This document shows, piece by piece, positions 20,808-30,184 of a DNA stretch of 64,000 bases. The notes below the pieces were generated by a model. That model made no database searches and was not told the origin of the DNA. It was given only the letters and a program-made list of their open reading frames with translations. Source of the DNA: Paracoccaceae bacterium (lineage in GTDB: Bacteria; Pseudomonadota; Alphaproteobacteria; Rhodobacterales; Rhodobacteraceae). Location: NCBI GenBank assembly GCA_007128135.1, contig SKYA01000047.1, forward strand, positions 1-64,000, in the 5' to 3' direction. The position numbers and the translations under genes are program-made. The first letter of the stretch is position 1. Every line of letters begins with the position of its first letter.

Positions 20808-22468
20808 GGCTGGTGGCGGCCTTTCTGAGCGTTATGCTGGCGGCCAGTGCCGCGGGGGCGACCTGTCCCGAAGACGACGCACCCTTTCCGGCGCAATATG
20901 CGGACCCGACACTTTTCGAGCGTGGCATCGCCGCAGTGGCAGGGCATCAGCCCTGGCACGAGCCGCTTGCGGCGGTGGTCGTGCCGCACCACCTGGAAGT
21001 GCCGGATCTGATCGCGGGCGGCATCGCGCTGATGCGCGCAGATCCTCCTCGGCGGATCGTGCTGCTGTTTCCCGATCACTTCAACCGGACAGGCCGGGGG
21101 TTTGCCACCACCACCCGCAGCTTCGAGACTGTCTTTGGCATGGTCCCCAATGACACGGACGCAACCCGCCGCCTGATCGCACAGGGCCTGCCCGAATCCT
21201 GCCTTTTCGAGTCGGATCACGGCATTGGCGCGCTGCTCCCGTTTGTCGCGCATTATCTGCCGGGCGTGCCCATCGTTCCGGTTGCCCTGTCGATCCACAG
21301 TCGCAAAGCCGACTGGGACAGGCTTGCCGGACTGCTGGCACCGCTTGTCGGCCCGGACGCGGTGATCGTGCAATCAACTGATTTCTCGCATTACCTGCCC
21401 CATCACGAGGCAAGGCTACGCGATCAGCAGGTGCTCAATATACTGTCTGCGGATGACGAGGGAGCGCTGCTGCGGCTGCATCAGCCGGACCATATCGACA
21501 GCCTTGCCGCACTCTACCTGACCCGCAGGCTCACGCAGAGGCCGGCGGTGGTGCTGGCCAACAGCAACCAGCAGGAACTGACAAGCACGCAACTGGCAGA
21601 GACGACAAGCTACATGGTCATCGCCTTTTCGGAAAACAGCGGCCCCATCGCGCGTCAACTGGTGGATGAGGAGGTTCTGGTTCTTGGCGGGGATCTGTTT
21701 CTCGGGCGCCGCATGCCGCAGTTGCTTGCGGACGAACTGGCAGAGCGGCGCGTGGCCGAGGCGCTGCTTGCCGCGACCGGAGGCAGCCCGCTTGTCGTCA
21801 ATCTGGAAGGGGTGGTGCTGCAGGATATGCCCACCAACCTGCCGCATCTGACCCTCGGCATGCCCGCCGATGTGGTTGAGCGTTGGCTAAGGCGACTCAA
21901 TGTGGTCGCCGTCGGGCTTGCCAACAACCATGCGATGGATCTGGGTGCATCCGGTCTGGCCGGGACGCGGGCAATGCTGACGGGCGCAGCTGTGCCGCAT
22001 TTCGCCCATGGTGAGGCGATCGACCTTGCGGGGCTGACGCTTGTCGGATTGCGCGACATCTCGAACCGTGAGCCACCTTATGTCGATCTCGTCAGCGGGT
22101 CCGATTTTGACGCGCTCATCCAGCGCGACGGGGAGCGCCCTGTCGCGGCCTACTTTCACTGGGGGCGCGACGGGATGACCACACCTTCCGCGCGCGAACG
22201 CGTGCTTGCGCGCGAGGCCAGCAGGCGCGGCGTGAGCGTTCTCATCGGCTCGCATCCGCATGCGGCCTCTGCCGGACCCGAGTTGCTTGATGGCGGCGAT
22301 GCGATCCTGTTCTTTTCGCTGGGAAACTTTCTCTTCGACCAGACCGGCGCGGATGTGTCCGGTGCCCTGGTCGAATTGCGCATCTTCCCGCAAGGCACTG
22401 TCTTTGCCCGCCAGCTTCCCCTGCCCAATCTGTTCGACATCGCCCGAGGGCAGGTGCCGGAAAGATAG
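20804..22468 (+). CDS. Memo-like (AmmeMemoRadiSam system protein B) and CapA-like domain fusion protein, exported
   Basis: 554 aa; signal MRLVAAFLSVMLAASAAGA; Memo half VVVPHHLEVPDLIAGGIALM...IVLLFPDHF...VIVQSTDFSHYLPHHEARLRDQ; CapA half LVLGGDLFLGRRM...LVVNLEGVV...VVAVGLANNHAMDLGASGLAGTRAML...AAYFHWG...GVSVLIGSHPHAA...AILFFSLGNFLFDQ. Start overlaps the upstream stop. Confidence 0.82.
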   Translation: MRLVAAFLSVMLAASAAGATCPEDDAPFPAQYADPTLFERGIAAVAGHQPWHEPLAAVVVPHHLEVPDLIAGGIALMRADPPRRIVLLFPDHFNRTGRGFATTTRSFETVFGMVPNDTDATRRLIAQGLPESCLFESDHGIGALLPFVAHYLPGVPIVPVALSIHSRKADWDRLAGLLAPLVGPDAVIVQSTDFSHYLPHHEARLRDQQVLNILSADDEGALLRLHQPDHIDSLAALYLTRRLTQRPAVVLANSNQQELTSTQLAETTSYMVIAFSENSGPIARQLVDEEVLVLGGDLFLGRRMPQLLADELAERRVAEALLAATGGSPLVVNLEGVVLQDMPTNLPHLTLGMPADVVERWLRRLNVVAVGLANNHAMDLGASGLAGTRAMLTGAAVPHFAHGEAIDLAGLTLVGLRDISNREPPYVDLVSGSDFDALIQRDGERPVAAYFHWGRDGMTTPSARERVLAREASRRGVSVLIGSHPHAASAGPELLDGGDAILFFSLGNFLFDQTGADVSGALVELRIFPQGTVFARQLPLPNLFDIARGQVPER

Positions 22469-22527
22469 ATGTTGCGAGAATTGCCCAGAGAGCCGTAGCA
22501 TCGGTTCATTCGTTCAAGGAGCCTTCA

Positions 22528-24363
22528 ATGCGTCTGCTACCTGCCGCGTGCCTTCTGTCCGTGCTGTCGCTGCCGATGGCCACTCCTGCAAGCGCCGAGT
22601 ACGGCACACAGGTCCAGGTCTTTTTCGAGGCCACGAGCGGCGAGACGGTCCGGCGGGTCGTGAAGCTGGTCGACCCTGATCCCGGGTCCGGCCTTGCCTT
22701 TCGCTGGCACCCTGCCCCGGGCAATACCGCCCCGCTTGACGCGCAGGGCCGCGCGCAGGGTGAAGGGCGCGTGGTCTGGCGGCTGGAGGGGCTGTCCGCG
22801 CATGATCCGCGCGCCTGGCATCACAGCTTCGAGGGCAGATTGCAGGCCGGGCGTCTTGAGGGCGAAGGGCGGCTGCGCTGGCGCGACGGGCGCGAGATGC
22901 GCGGGCATTTCGTGGCCGGGCGGCTGCACGGTCCTGGCCTGACGCGCGACCTTCATGGCAATATCATTGAAGCGCAGTTCGTCGATGGGCAGGCGCAAGG
23001 CGACGGGCTTTATCGCGCGCGCGCGGGCTGGGTCTGGCGCGGAGCTTTCGTCGATGGGCTCATGCAGGGCGCAGGCCAGATGACCGAGGCGGGTGGACGG
23101 CAATATGACATGCAGATGAATGCAGGCATGCCTTCCAGCGCCGCGCCATCAGGGCTGGTGGCACATCCGCTGATCGCCGGTCTTCGCCCGGTGCAGGGCG
23201 GCGCCAGCATGGCAGACCGCGCAGGGATCTCGGTCTATGTGGATCAGCGTCTGTCCGTCAATCAATGGGCAGGATACATGTCGCGCCCGGACGGCGAACG
23301 GGTCTTCATCCATCCCGCGAATGACGCGATGATCGATATCTGGGAGGGCAACCCATCCTGGAACGCGCGGATGATGCTTACTGACAGCCTGCCCGAAGAT
23401 TGGAACGATAGCCGCGCACTTGTCGTGATCGATCTGGAAATGGAATCGGGCAGCCGGGCCACGCTGGAAGACCTCAGCCTGCAGATCGAGGCAAGCGCAC
23501 CGCATCTGCGACCGATGATTCTCGGCCGGGAGCATCTCGGCTGCACCCCGTTTCAGCCGAGTTTCGAATTTCGCAACTTTGGCTGGGGCGCGGTAAAAAA
23601 TCCGCGCATGAGGGTCCGCTTTGCCAACCCCGATGACATCGATTTTGACGACCCTTCTAGAACGCAGGACAGCACCGACTGGATTGCAGTGCCGGTGGCT
23701 GGCTTCGACGAGGGCAGCGATGTGGATTTGCGAGATGCTCTCAGCGCGCTCGGAGTGGAAATCGCGGGACTTGAAGCCGCCACTTTTCCATGCAGTGTCA
23801 GTTCGGATCTGGCTTCACGACACTCGGAGATGACGCAATGTGCCCGGGATGCCGTTCGATCGGGACTGTTCGGAGAACTTGCCGGGTATGTTGCCCAGGG
23901 CTGGGGCAAACTTCTTGGCACAAGTGCGCTGGCAGAACTGACCTATGACTGGACCGACTTCGCAGGAAACGTCACCACCGAAACCCGCAATTTCGAAGTT
24001 CCTGTTTCCCTTGGCTTGGTGGACATCACGTTGAGCATGGCGGAATGTGGCGCAGGAGGGGCCTGGCCCACAGAGGCGCGGCAATTCCACGACGACGCGC
24101 TGTCCGTCGATCGCATGGATTATGCGATTGACCTGCCGCTGCGCGGCAATCGCACGGTCGAATTTCTGGAATACGGTGTAAAGCTGCACGCTCCGCAGTC
24201 TTCCATGCACCTGTTTCAGGCGCAGGCCCGGTTTTCAGACGGGTCGATCCGGCTGTCACCGACAACGCTGTTCTACTTCCTGAACCCGCGCCTTGCGCAG
24301 TTCGACTCGGCGCTGATGCCCGCGCAATGCACCTTGACGATGGATGACACCGGCGGGTGCTGA
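22528..24363 (+). CDS. Exported MORN-repeat protein with uncharacterised C-terminal region
   Basis: 611 aa; signal MRLLPAACLLSVLSLPMATPASA; tandem MORN-like units (FEGRLQAGRLEGEGRLRWRDGREMRGHFVAGRLHGPGLTRDLHGNIIEAQFVDGQAQGDGLYRARAGWVWRGAFVDGLMQGAGQM). AAGGAG ribosome-binding site upstream. Confidence 0.78.
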   Translation: MRLLPAACLLSVLSLPMATPASAEYGTQVQVFFEATSGETVRRVVKLVDPDPGSGLAFRWHPAPGNTAPLDAQGRAQGEGRVVWRLEGLSAHDPRAWHHSFEGRLQAGRLEGEGRLRWRDGREMRGHFVAGRLHGPGLTRDLHGNIIEAQFVDGQAQGDGLYRARAGWVWRGAFVDGLMQGAGQMTEAGGRQYDMQMNAGMPSSAAPSGLVAHPLIAGLRPVQGGASMADRAGISVYVDQRLSVNQWAGYMSRPDGERVFIHPANDAMIDIWEGNPSWNARMMLTDSLPEDWNDSRALVVIDLEMESGSRATLEDLSLQIEASAPHLRPMILGREHLGCTPFQPSFEFRNFGWGAVKNPRMRVRFANPDDIDFDDPSRTQDSTDWIAVPVAGFDEGSDVDLRDALSALGVEIAGLEAATFPCSVSSDLASRHSEMTQCARDAVRSGLFGELAGYVAQGWGKLLGTSALAELTYDWTDFAGNVTTETRNFEVPVSLGLVDITLSMAECGAGGAWPTEARQFHDDALSVDRMDYAIDLPLRGNRTVEFLEYGVKLHAPQSSMHLFQAQARFSDGSIRLSPTTLFYFLNPRLAQFDSALMPAQCTLTMDDTGGC

Positions 24364-24378
24364 GCGCGGCGCGCGGCC

Positions 24379-26040
24379 TCAATCCCTGCTCTCGGGCGGG
24401 GCGCGAAGGCTGGTTGCGAGGATATCCATGACCTCCAGCCAGAAGGCGCGTTCCGTTACGTCGGCTTCCGCCAGCGTCTGAGACAACCTGACCGGTGCAT
24501 CCTCTGCGAAACGGTCGTGGTATTCGATGGCGGCCAGCACCTGATCGACACTGCATCCGTCGGGGCGGATGTCATAGACGGGCGCGTCGCGTTCCAGAGT
24601 TGCACAACGCTCAGCCGCCGCAAGATCGAGGCGCAGCAGCGCCGCCAGATCGCCCAGCACCAGCGGCGAGTCGCCAAAATAGCTGTGGCCCAGAAGATCG
24701 GCCACGATATCGGAGGCATCGAGCGTGTCCAGCCCCGCAAGGCGCACGGGTTCGCCCGAGGAATCGCCCGCTCGCGGCCCGCCATGAATGCGCCGCGAGA
24801 CCAGAAGCGCGCGATCATTACGCGAGGCATAGAGCGAGACGCTCTGCGCGTGCTGTGCCAACCGATCGAGCCGCACGCTCAGTTCGTTGCGGTCCACATC
24901 CGGCGCCCCGAGGATGACATGTCCCAGCGCCCGGTCGGGATGATCGCGCAGGAACACGTCAAGGGCCTCCAGAAGATACCGGTTGCCCATGGAATGCGCG
25001 ATCACATGCAATCTGCCAGGTCCGCCCGTGGCATGCAGCAGGAACTCGACCAGGGCCGGACGCGTCGCCAGCACGTTGTTTGCGTCGGCCAGATAGCCAA
25101 GCAGGGAACCGCGCGAGGGCCATGAGTAATAAAGCGCCTTGCCCGGAAACTCGAGATCATGCGCCAGTTGCGCCGCCCTGAGCGCACCGTCATGGAAGGT
25201 CACATTGTAGCCATGGATGAACAGCAGCCGGTCCTCGGCGCTGCAGCAGCCCTGCGCGAACAGGTTTGCCGCAAGCGTTTCGATACTGGCCAGAACCATA
25301 TGCTGCATCGGGTCGGGATGACGGGTCAGGCTCCAGACCGCCGGCTGCTCGATCCGCCCGATGCGGTGCGTGGGCGGGATGGTGACTGTCAGCCGACCCA
25401 GTGTCAGCCCGGCAAGGTCCACCCCGAAACGCATGGCCGGGTCGCCGGAGCCGGTGTCGTTGCGATTGGTCCCGAACCAGACCGGCACTGCAATCGGCTT
25501 GCCCACGCGCGCGATCTCGGGGGCGTCCAGACGGGCCTGCAATTCGGCCAGTTCGGCGTCGATGAACGCAAGGTCGTCAGGCGCGAATTCCATCACCAGC
25601 GCGCGCAATGCCTCGAGCCGTGCCAGCAGGGCCGGGTTTGCAGGACCAAGGCGCGCGACAGCGGCATCATAGGCGGCAATGCCCATCTCGACCGCCTCCT
25701 CAAGGCGGTCCAGACGCAGGTGCGCCTCGGTCAGGAGGTCGAACACTTCCGTGCGGGCGGCGTCACTGGCTGGCAGAAGGTCAGGCAGTTCCCCGAGAAG
25801 ATCGATCACGAGTGAGGGCTGGTCCTGCCCGAGCAGATGGCGGGCGATATCCAGCCGTGTCTGCACCGTATCGTCCATCGCCAGCAGCATGTCGATACCG
25901 GCGGCATCAACCCGTCCAGAACTGACCAGCGCCTCGAAAGTCTCGAACGCGGCGCGGTCGGGCAGTGCGGGCTCGGCCCCGGCCAGGCCGGACAGGAGCC
26001 CACCTGTGACGAAGGTTGCAGCGAATACAAGTCTGCGCAT
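24379..26040 (-). CDS. Exported alpha/beta hydrolase (DUF900/esterase-like) with N-terminal helical region
   Basis: Signal MRRLVFAATFVTGGLLSGLAGA; FGTNRND; LFIHGYNVTFHDGALRAAQLAHDLEFPGKALYYSWPSRGSLLGYLAD; nucleophile elbow LHVIAHSMGNRYLLEAL; GAPDVDRNEL. Start trimmed to 26040. Confidence 0.83.
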   Translation of the reverse strand: MRRLVFAATFVTGGLLSGLAGAEPALPDRAAFETFEALVSSGRVDAAGIDMLLAMDDTVQTRLDIARHLLGQDQPSLVIDLLGELPDLLPASDAARTEVFDLLTEAHLRLDRLEEAVEMGIAAYDAAVARLGPANPALLARLEALRALVMEFAPDDLAFIDAELAELQARLDAPEIARVGKPIAVPVWFGTNRNDTGSGDPAMRFGVDLAGLTLGRLTVTIPPTHRIGRIEQPAVWSLTRHPDPMQHMVLASIETLAANLFAQGCCSAEDRLLFIHGYNVTFHDGALRAAQLAHDLEFPGKALYYSWPSRGSLLGYLADANNVLATRPALVEFLLHATGGPGRLHVIAHSMGNRYLLEALDVFLRDHPDRALGHVILGAPDVDRNELSVRLDRLAQHAQSVSLYASRNDRALLVSRRIHGGPRAGDSSGEPVRLAGLDTLDASDIVADLLGHSYFGDSPLVLGDLAALLRLDLAAAERCATLERDAPVYDIRPDGCSVDQVLAAIEYHDRFAEDAPVRLSQTLAEADVTERAFWLEVMDILATSLRAPPESRD

Positions 26041-26065
26041 CGGGCCTTGTCCTTCGGATGAACGC

Positions 26066-28369
26066 CTAGCTGACGGGAACATTGTCAACCGAATAGACAT
26101 AGACTGCGCCGCGCTGGCCGCGTTGCGCCGCGCGACGCGCCGCAAGCGACGCGCCGCCACGCGTGGTTTCGGCCCCGGCCATGGCCTCGATCATCGCGCC
26201 GAAGCCCGACATGGCCGCAGGGCCCCGACCAATGGCGCGCACGCCGGTCTGTTCCAGAAAGGACAGGTCGAGCGGGTTTGACTGCGGCTCGGCCGCAGTG
26301 ACGATGACCATGAGCCGCTCGCGCCCGAAACTGGTATCGTCAAACTCGATGATCTCTTCGGAAAAGACAGCGTTCGCACTGCCCGCCTCGGCCGCACGCA
26401 GGCGCACAGGCGTTTCCAGCATCGAGGTGATGGCGTAATTCGAGGCGATATAGAGGATGTTGACATCAACCGGCGTGCTGCCCGTGTTCTCGACGCGGAC
26501 ATGGGCCGTGTTGCCGGGCTGGACAATGCTGTTGCGGTGCAGCACCAGTTCTTCGCCGCTGCCAAGCGGACTCATGAAGCCCGGCAGGCGGGTCACCTGC
26601 ACGGAGACATCGCTTTGCGCGAAATCGTCGAACTGGGCCAGGCGCGACAGATTCGTGGCGCGATAGACCGCTCCCAGCGAACTGCGCAGCCAGAGCGTGA
26701 CTGCCGACAGATCATCGCTGTCAAGCGGCCGCGAGAACGGCCGCTCGGTCGGGCGCAGCGACAGCGTCGCGCTATTGTCCAGCAGCCAAAGGCGGGGGGT
26801 GTCCGGTTGCGCACTTCCGGCCAGATATCGCGCTGGGTCATCGGACTGGGCAGCCTGCGCGCGCATGAGATCCAGCACCTCGGCTTCGCTGCGGATGACA
26901 AGGCGCAGATCGGCCGCCTCTCCGGGTGCGACAAGTCGCAGGCGGGCGGGCATGCGCTGATCCGCAGCGATGGTTTCGAGCAGGTCATGCACCTTGCGGG
27001 CAAGCGCGGGGTGGCCAGCAGCGCGCGTTGGAGGCGCAACGCTCAGTTCGAAATCGACCACTGTCTCGATCACCAGCGCATAGGCATTCTGCGGTATGTC
27101 GGCCAGCGCGATGGGTGGCAGTTCAGGGTCGGGCTGGTCCTGAACCTCGCCGAGTTGGCTGCGCAGCGCCGTCACATTGCGGATCTCGACCGCACCAAGC
27201 GCGCGCTCAATGCCATGGGCCGGGTCTGCCAGCACGGCCAGCCGGGTTCCGGGCGCCAGCAGATGCATGTGCCCCGCCGCGATTTCCCGCATATCCCCCT
27301 GCCCCGTGATCCGCCATTGCGGCACATGGCCAAGCCCGTCAGAGGTGTTGAAAAGGCGTTCATTCAAAGCCCCTTCGAACAGCGGCGAGGGACGGCTGCG
27401 GTTCATGCCGAGATAGGCGTGATGGATTGCCTGCCCCAGATGGCGATACTGCATGTTCGGGTTCTCGCGCATCCGCGACAGCAGGGTGAATGTGAAGAGC
27501 CCCATCTGCAGTGCCGCGTCGCTATGGGGCGGCAAGGGCAATTCCGGGGTCTCTTCCGTGGTCTGGGCGGCGAAGAAAGCGACCATCGGGGCGAGGTCCT
27601 CTTCCAGACCGACCTGACCGGCGGGGCCGAAAATGCTGCGCGGCCGCATCTGCTGCGGACCAAGCGCGCGACTGCGGGCGGGGGCCCACATATCGGGCGG
27701 AATGTCATAGCGGCGCAGGTCCACCTTGCGGCTGACCTCGCCCTCGGGGATGGCATCGAGCGCGCGGGTGATCGTGGCGGAATGACAGCAGTCGAACACG
27801 GCCCAGACCCGCGCGCGCTTGCGGCGAATGGCCGTGATGTCATCGCGTATGTCCTTGTCGACATAGCCATTGGGCCAATGTCCCAGCGCGCGGGTCATGC
27901 GTTGGACATCCTTCGGCATGAAGACCTGATCACGTCCGTCCACTTCCTCATCAGGAAAGCGGGCGGGTTGTTCGATGCCATGCCCCGCGAAATGAAGCAT
28001 GACGAAATCACCGGGACCGGCGTCTTCGGCCAGTCGCTGCATTTCGGCCCGGATCGCGGCCAGCGTGGGTTCCGCCTGCGCGACGTCAAGGCCGGTCGCC
28101 AGCACCCTGACATCTTCGGGGGCAAATTGCACAGGCGCCTCGTCAAGCAGATAGGCCCGCATCATGAGCGCATCATTGTTCGGTCCTGCCAGCCATTCGC
28201 TGCGAAAAAGATTGGGGTATTGGGTCACTGCAACCAGCAATGCGTGATTGCGCCGGGGGCGGGTCTGTGCCTGTGACCCGAGCGGTGCCAAGGCCGGAAG
28301 CGCGCCCAGACCAAGGGCCGATCCGGTGCCCAGAAGAAAGGATCGACGGCGAAGCGGGACAGCAGACAT
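26066..28369 (-). CDS. Tat-exported caspase family protein with DUF4384-like C-terminus
   Basis: 767 aa; twin-arginine signal RRRSFLLGTGSALGLGALPALAPLGSQAQ; caspase core HALLVAVTQYPNL...DFVMLHFAGHGIEQ...ARVWAVFDCCHSATITR; C-terminal ELVLHRNSIVQPGNTAHVRVENTGSTPVDVNILYIASNYAITSML...RLMVIVTAAE. Confidence 0.86.
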   Translation of the reverse strand: MSAVPLRRRSFLLGTGSALGLGALPALAPLGSQAQTRPRRNHALLVAVTQYPNLFRSEWLAGPNNDALMMRAYLLDEAPVQFAPEDVRVLATGLDVAQAEPTLAAIRAEMQRLAEDAGPGDFVMLHFAGHGIEQPARFPDEEVDGRDQVFMPKDVQRMTRALGHWPNGYVDKDIRDDITAIRRKRARVWAVFDCCHSATITRALDAIPEGEVSRKVDLRRYDIPPDMWAPARSRALGPQQMRPRSIFGPAGQVGLEEDLAPMVAFFAAQTTEETPELPLPPHSDAALQMGLFTFTLLSRMRENPNMQYRHLGQAIHHAYLGMNRSRPSPLFEGALNERLFNTSDGLGHVPQWRITGQGDMREIAAGHMHLLAPGTRLAVLADPAHGIERALGAVEIRNVTALRSQLGEVQDQPDPELPPIALADIPQNAYALVIETVVDFELSVAPPTRAAGHPALARKVHDLLETIAADQRMPARLRLVAPGEAADLRLVIRSEAEVLDLMRAQAAQSDDPARYLAGSAQPDTPRLWLLDNSATLSLRPTERPFSRPLDSDDLSAVTLWLRSSLGAVYRATNLSRLAQFDDFAQSDVSVQVTRLPGFMSPLGSGEELVLHRNSIVQPGNTAHVRVENTGSTPVDVNILYIASNYAITSMLETPVRLRAAEAGSANAVFSEEIIEFDDTSFGRERLMVIVTAAEPQSNPLDLSFLEQTGVRAIGRGPAAMSGFGAMIEAMAGAETTRGGASLAARRAAQRGQRGAVYVYSVDNVPVS

Positions 28370-28574
28370 CGGCGACTCCAGGGGTGCGATTTCACGTCAT
28401 CACAGCAGAATGCCAGATGCTCTTATACCTGCTTCCATTCAGTCAAGCGAAAATTCCACGCAACCCGCAATCACCGCAGACATACGGGCTGCGCAGATAC
28501 CCGAAATCGCGGCACGACGATCATCCGCTTTCTGTTGCTTTCCTGCAGGAGCAGGGCGCCCGGTTTCCTGTGTT

Positions 28575-29825
28575 TCACGCCCGCGGGACAGTAAGGCGCG
28601 AGTCCTGCGCGGACATCACGACATCCACCTTGCGTCCGGCCAGTCCGGCCAGCAGGGCCGCGCAGGCAAAATAGGCTGCTATTCCGAAACTCTGCAGCGG
28701 AAAATCGAACCCGAGATCGATCAGAAGCCCTGTCAGGGCCGGGCCAATCGCCGTGCCGAGCACCATGAACGCCCCCGACATCGCCCGGATCGCGCCAAGG
28801 TGACGCGTGCCATAGGCCTCGGCCCAGAACGTCCCCATCATCATCACATGCAGCCCCGAGCCGATACCCAGCAAAACGATACCTGCGGCCCCCCAGCCGA
28901 TGCCCGGCGCAAGGGCAAAGACGCAATAGCCCAGCATCAGTGGCAGCAGATAGAACCCCGCAAGCCGCCGACTGCCGATCCGGTCCACGATGCCGCCAGC
29001 CACCAGCATGAAGACAACACTCGTGACCGTGAACAGCGGAAACAGCGAGACCAGGCTGACATGGGTCCAACCCTTCGCCTCTGCCAGAGGGACCTGCTGG
29101 AAGAAGAAGGCCGTATTCCAGGCAGCCGGTCCGAGTAGGGCAGGCAGCATCAGCCAGAACACGGGATGACGCAAGACCTCGGCGCGTGTCCACATCCGCC
29201 CGGCCATGCCCAGCGCACCGCCCGACTGGTCATGAAACCGAGGCGTCCGCTCTCGTTGCAGCAACACCCAGAGCACCGGGATCATCAGCGACAGCCCCGC
29301 CGCAGCTGCAAGCCAGAGCAGCCGCCAGTCCATCACGCCCATCAGGGCGACAAAGCCGATGGGCAGCAACGCTTCGCCCATTGCAACCCCAAGGCCCGCA
29401 ATCGAAACGGCCCGCCCGCGTCGCGCCACGAACCAGCGCGCCATGGCGACCATGGCGCAATGCCCCATCATCCCCTGCCCGAACAGCCGCAGCATGAATA
29501 TGACAACCGCCAGCGCCCAGACCCCGCCGATAAAGGACATTGCCGCAGCGGCCAGGGCCAGTCCGGCCAGGATTGTCACGCCGATATGGCGGATACGGTA
29601 ACGGTCCGTCAGGCTTCCGGCCCAGACCATGACGGCAGCAGAACTTGCCGTTGCAAAAGCATAGATCGCCCCCCAGCCGCCATGTGACAGACCATAAGCA
29701 TTGCGGATTTCCCCCGCAAACACAGCGATGAAGAAGGTTTGCCCGAAACTGGATGCAAAGGTCAGCAGAAATCCTGCCAGCAGCCAGGCCGCATTGTTGC
29801 GCAGAAAACTTGGCAAGGGTTCCAT
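28575..29825 (-). CDS. MFS transporter
   Basis: About 416 aa, 12-TM style; GAIYAFATASSAAVMVWAGSLTDRYRIRHIG, motif-A-like loop. Start trimmed to MEPLPSF. Confidence 0.85.
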   Translation of the reverse strand: MEPLPSFLRNNAAWLLAGFLLTFASSFGQTFFIAVFAGEIRNAYGLSHGGWGAIYAFATASSAAVMVWAGSLTDRYRIRHIGVTILAGLALAAAAMSFIGGVWALAVVIFMLRLFGQGMMGHCAMVAMARWFVARRGRAVSIAGLGVAMGEALLPIGFVALMGVMDWRLLWLAAAAGLSLMIPVLWVLLQRERTPRFHDQSGGALGMAGRMWTRAEVLRHPVFWLMLPALLGPAAWNTAFFFQQVPLAEAKGWTHVSLVSLFPLFTVTSVVFMLVAGGIVDRIGSRRLAGFYLLPLMLGYCVFALAPGIGWGAAGIVLLGIGSGLHVMMMGTFWAEAYGTRHLGAIRAMSGAFMVLGTAIGPALTGLLIDLGFDFPLQSFGIAAYFACAALLAGLAGRKVDVVMSAQDSRLTVPRA

Positions 29826-29836
29826 GCGGGCAGGAC

Positions 29837-30184
29837 CTATCGCGCGCAGCCGATGCAGCACGTCAGAACCGGGTCGAGATCCAGTCGGGACAGGCCGATG
29901 AAGTCACCACATTCCGAACACCAGCCGAATGACCCGTCGTCGAGCCGCATGATCGCTGCCTGTATGGCTCGCAACCGCGCCACGCGCCTTGTATCCTGCG
30001 CCGCGGCCATGGCCTGCTGCTGCATGGCGTCCATCCGGCTCAGCCGTCCGACACTCTGCTGATCCAGTTCCACGGGACGACGATCCAGGGCTGACTGCGC
30101 AGATGCCGTTCGCACCGCTTGCGCCTCGGCAAGCAGCCTGCCGCGATAACGCAGTGCGATTTCCTGATCTGTCGGGATACTCAT
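29837..30184 (-). CDS. TraR/DksA C4-type zinc finger protein
   Basis: 115 aa from MSIPTDQEIALRYRGRLLAE; C-terminal zinc finger AIMRLDDGSFGWCSECGDFIGLSRLDLDPVLTCCIGCAR. Confidence 0.85.
   Translation of the reverse strand: MSIPTDQEIALRYRGRLLAEAQAVRTASAQSALDRRPVELDQQSVGRLSRMDAMQQQAMAAAQDTRRVARLRAIQAAIMRLDDGSFGWCSECGDFIGLSRLDLDPVLTCCIGCAR

Noticed and set aside
28370-28574. Possible TTGACT / TATAAG promoter for the Tat-caspase gene on the minus strand
   Set aside because: Spacing between the two elements is only 13 bp; not credible as a sigma70 promoter.
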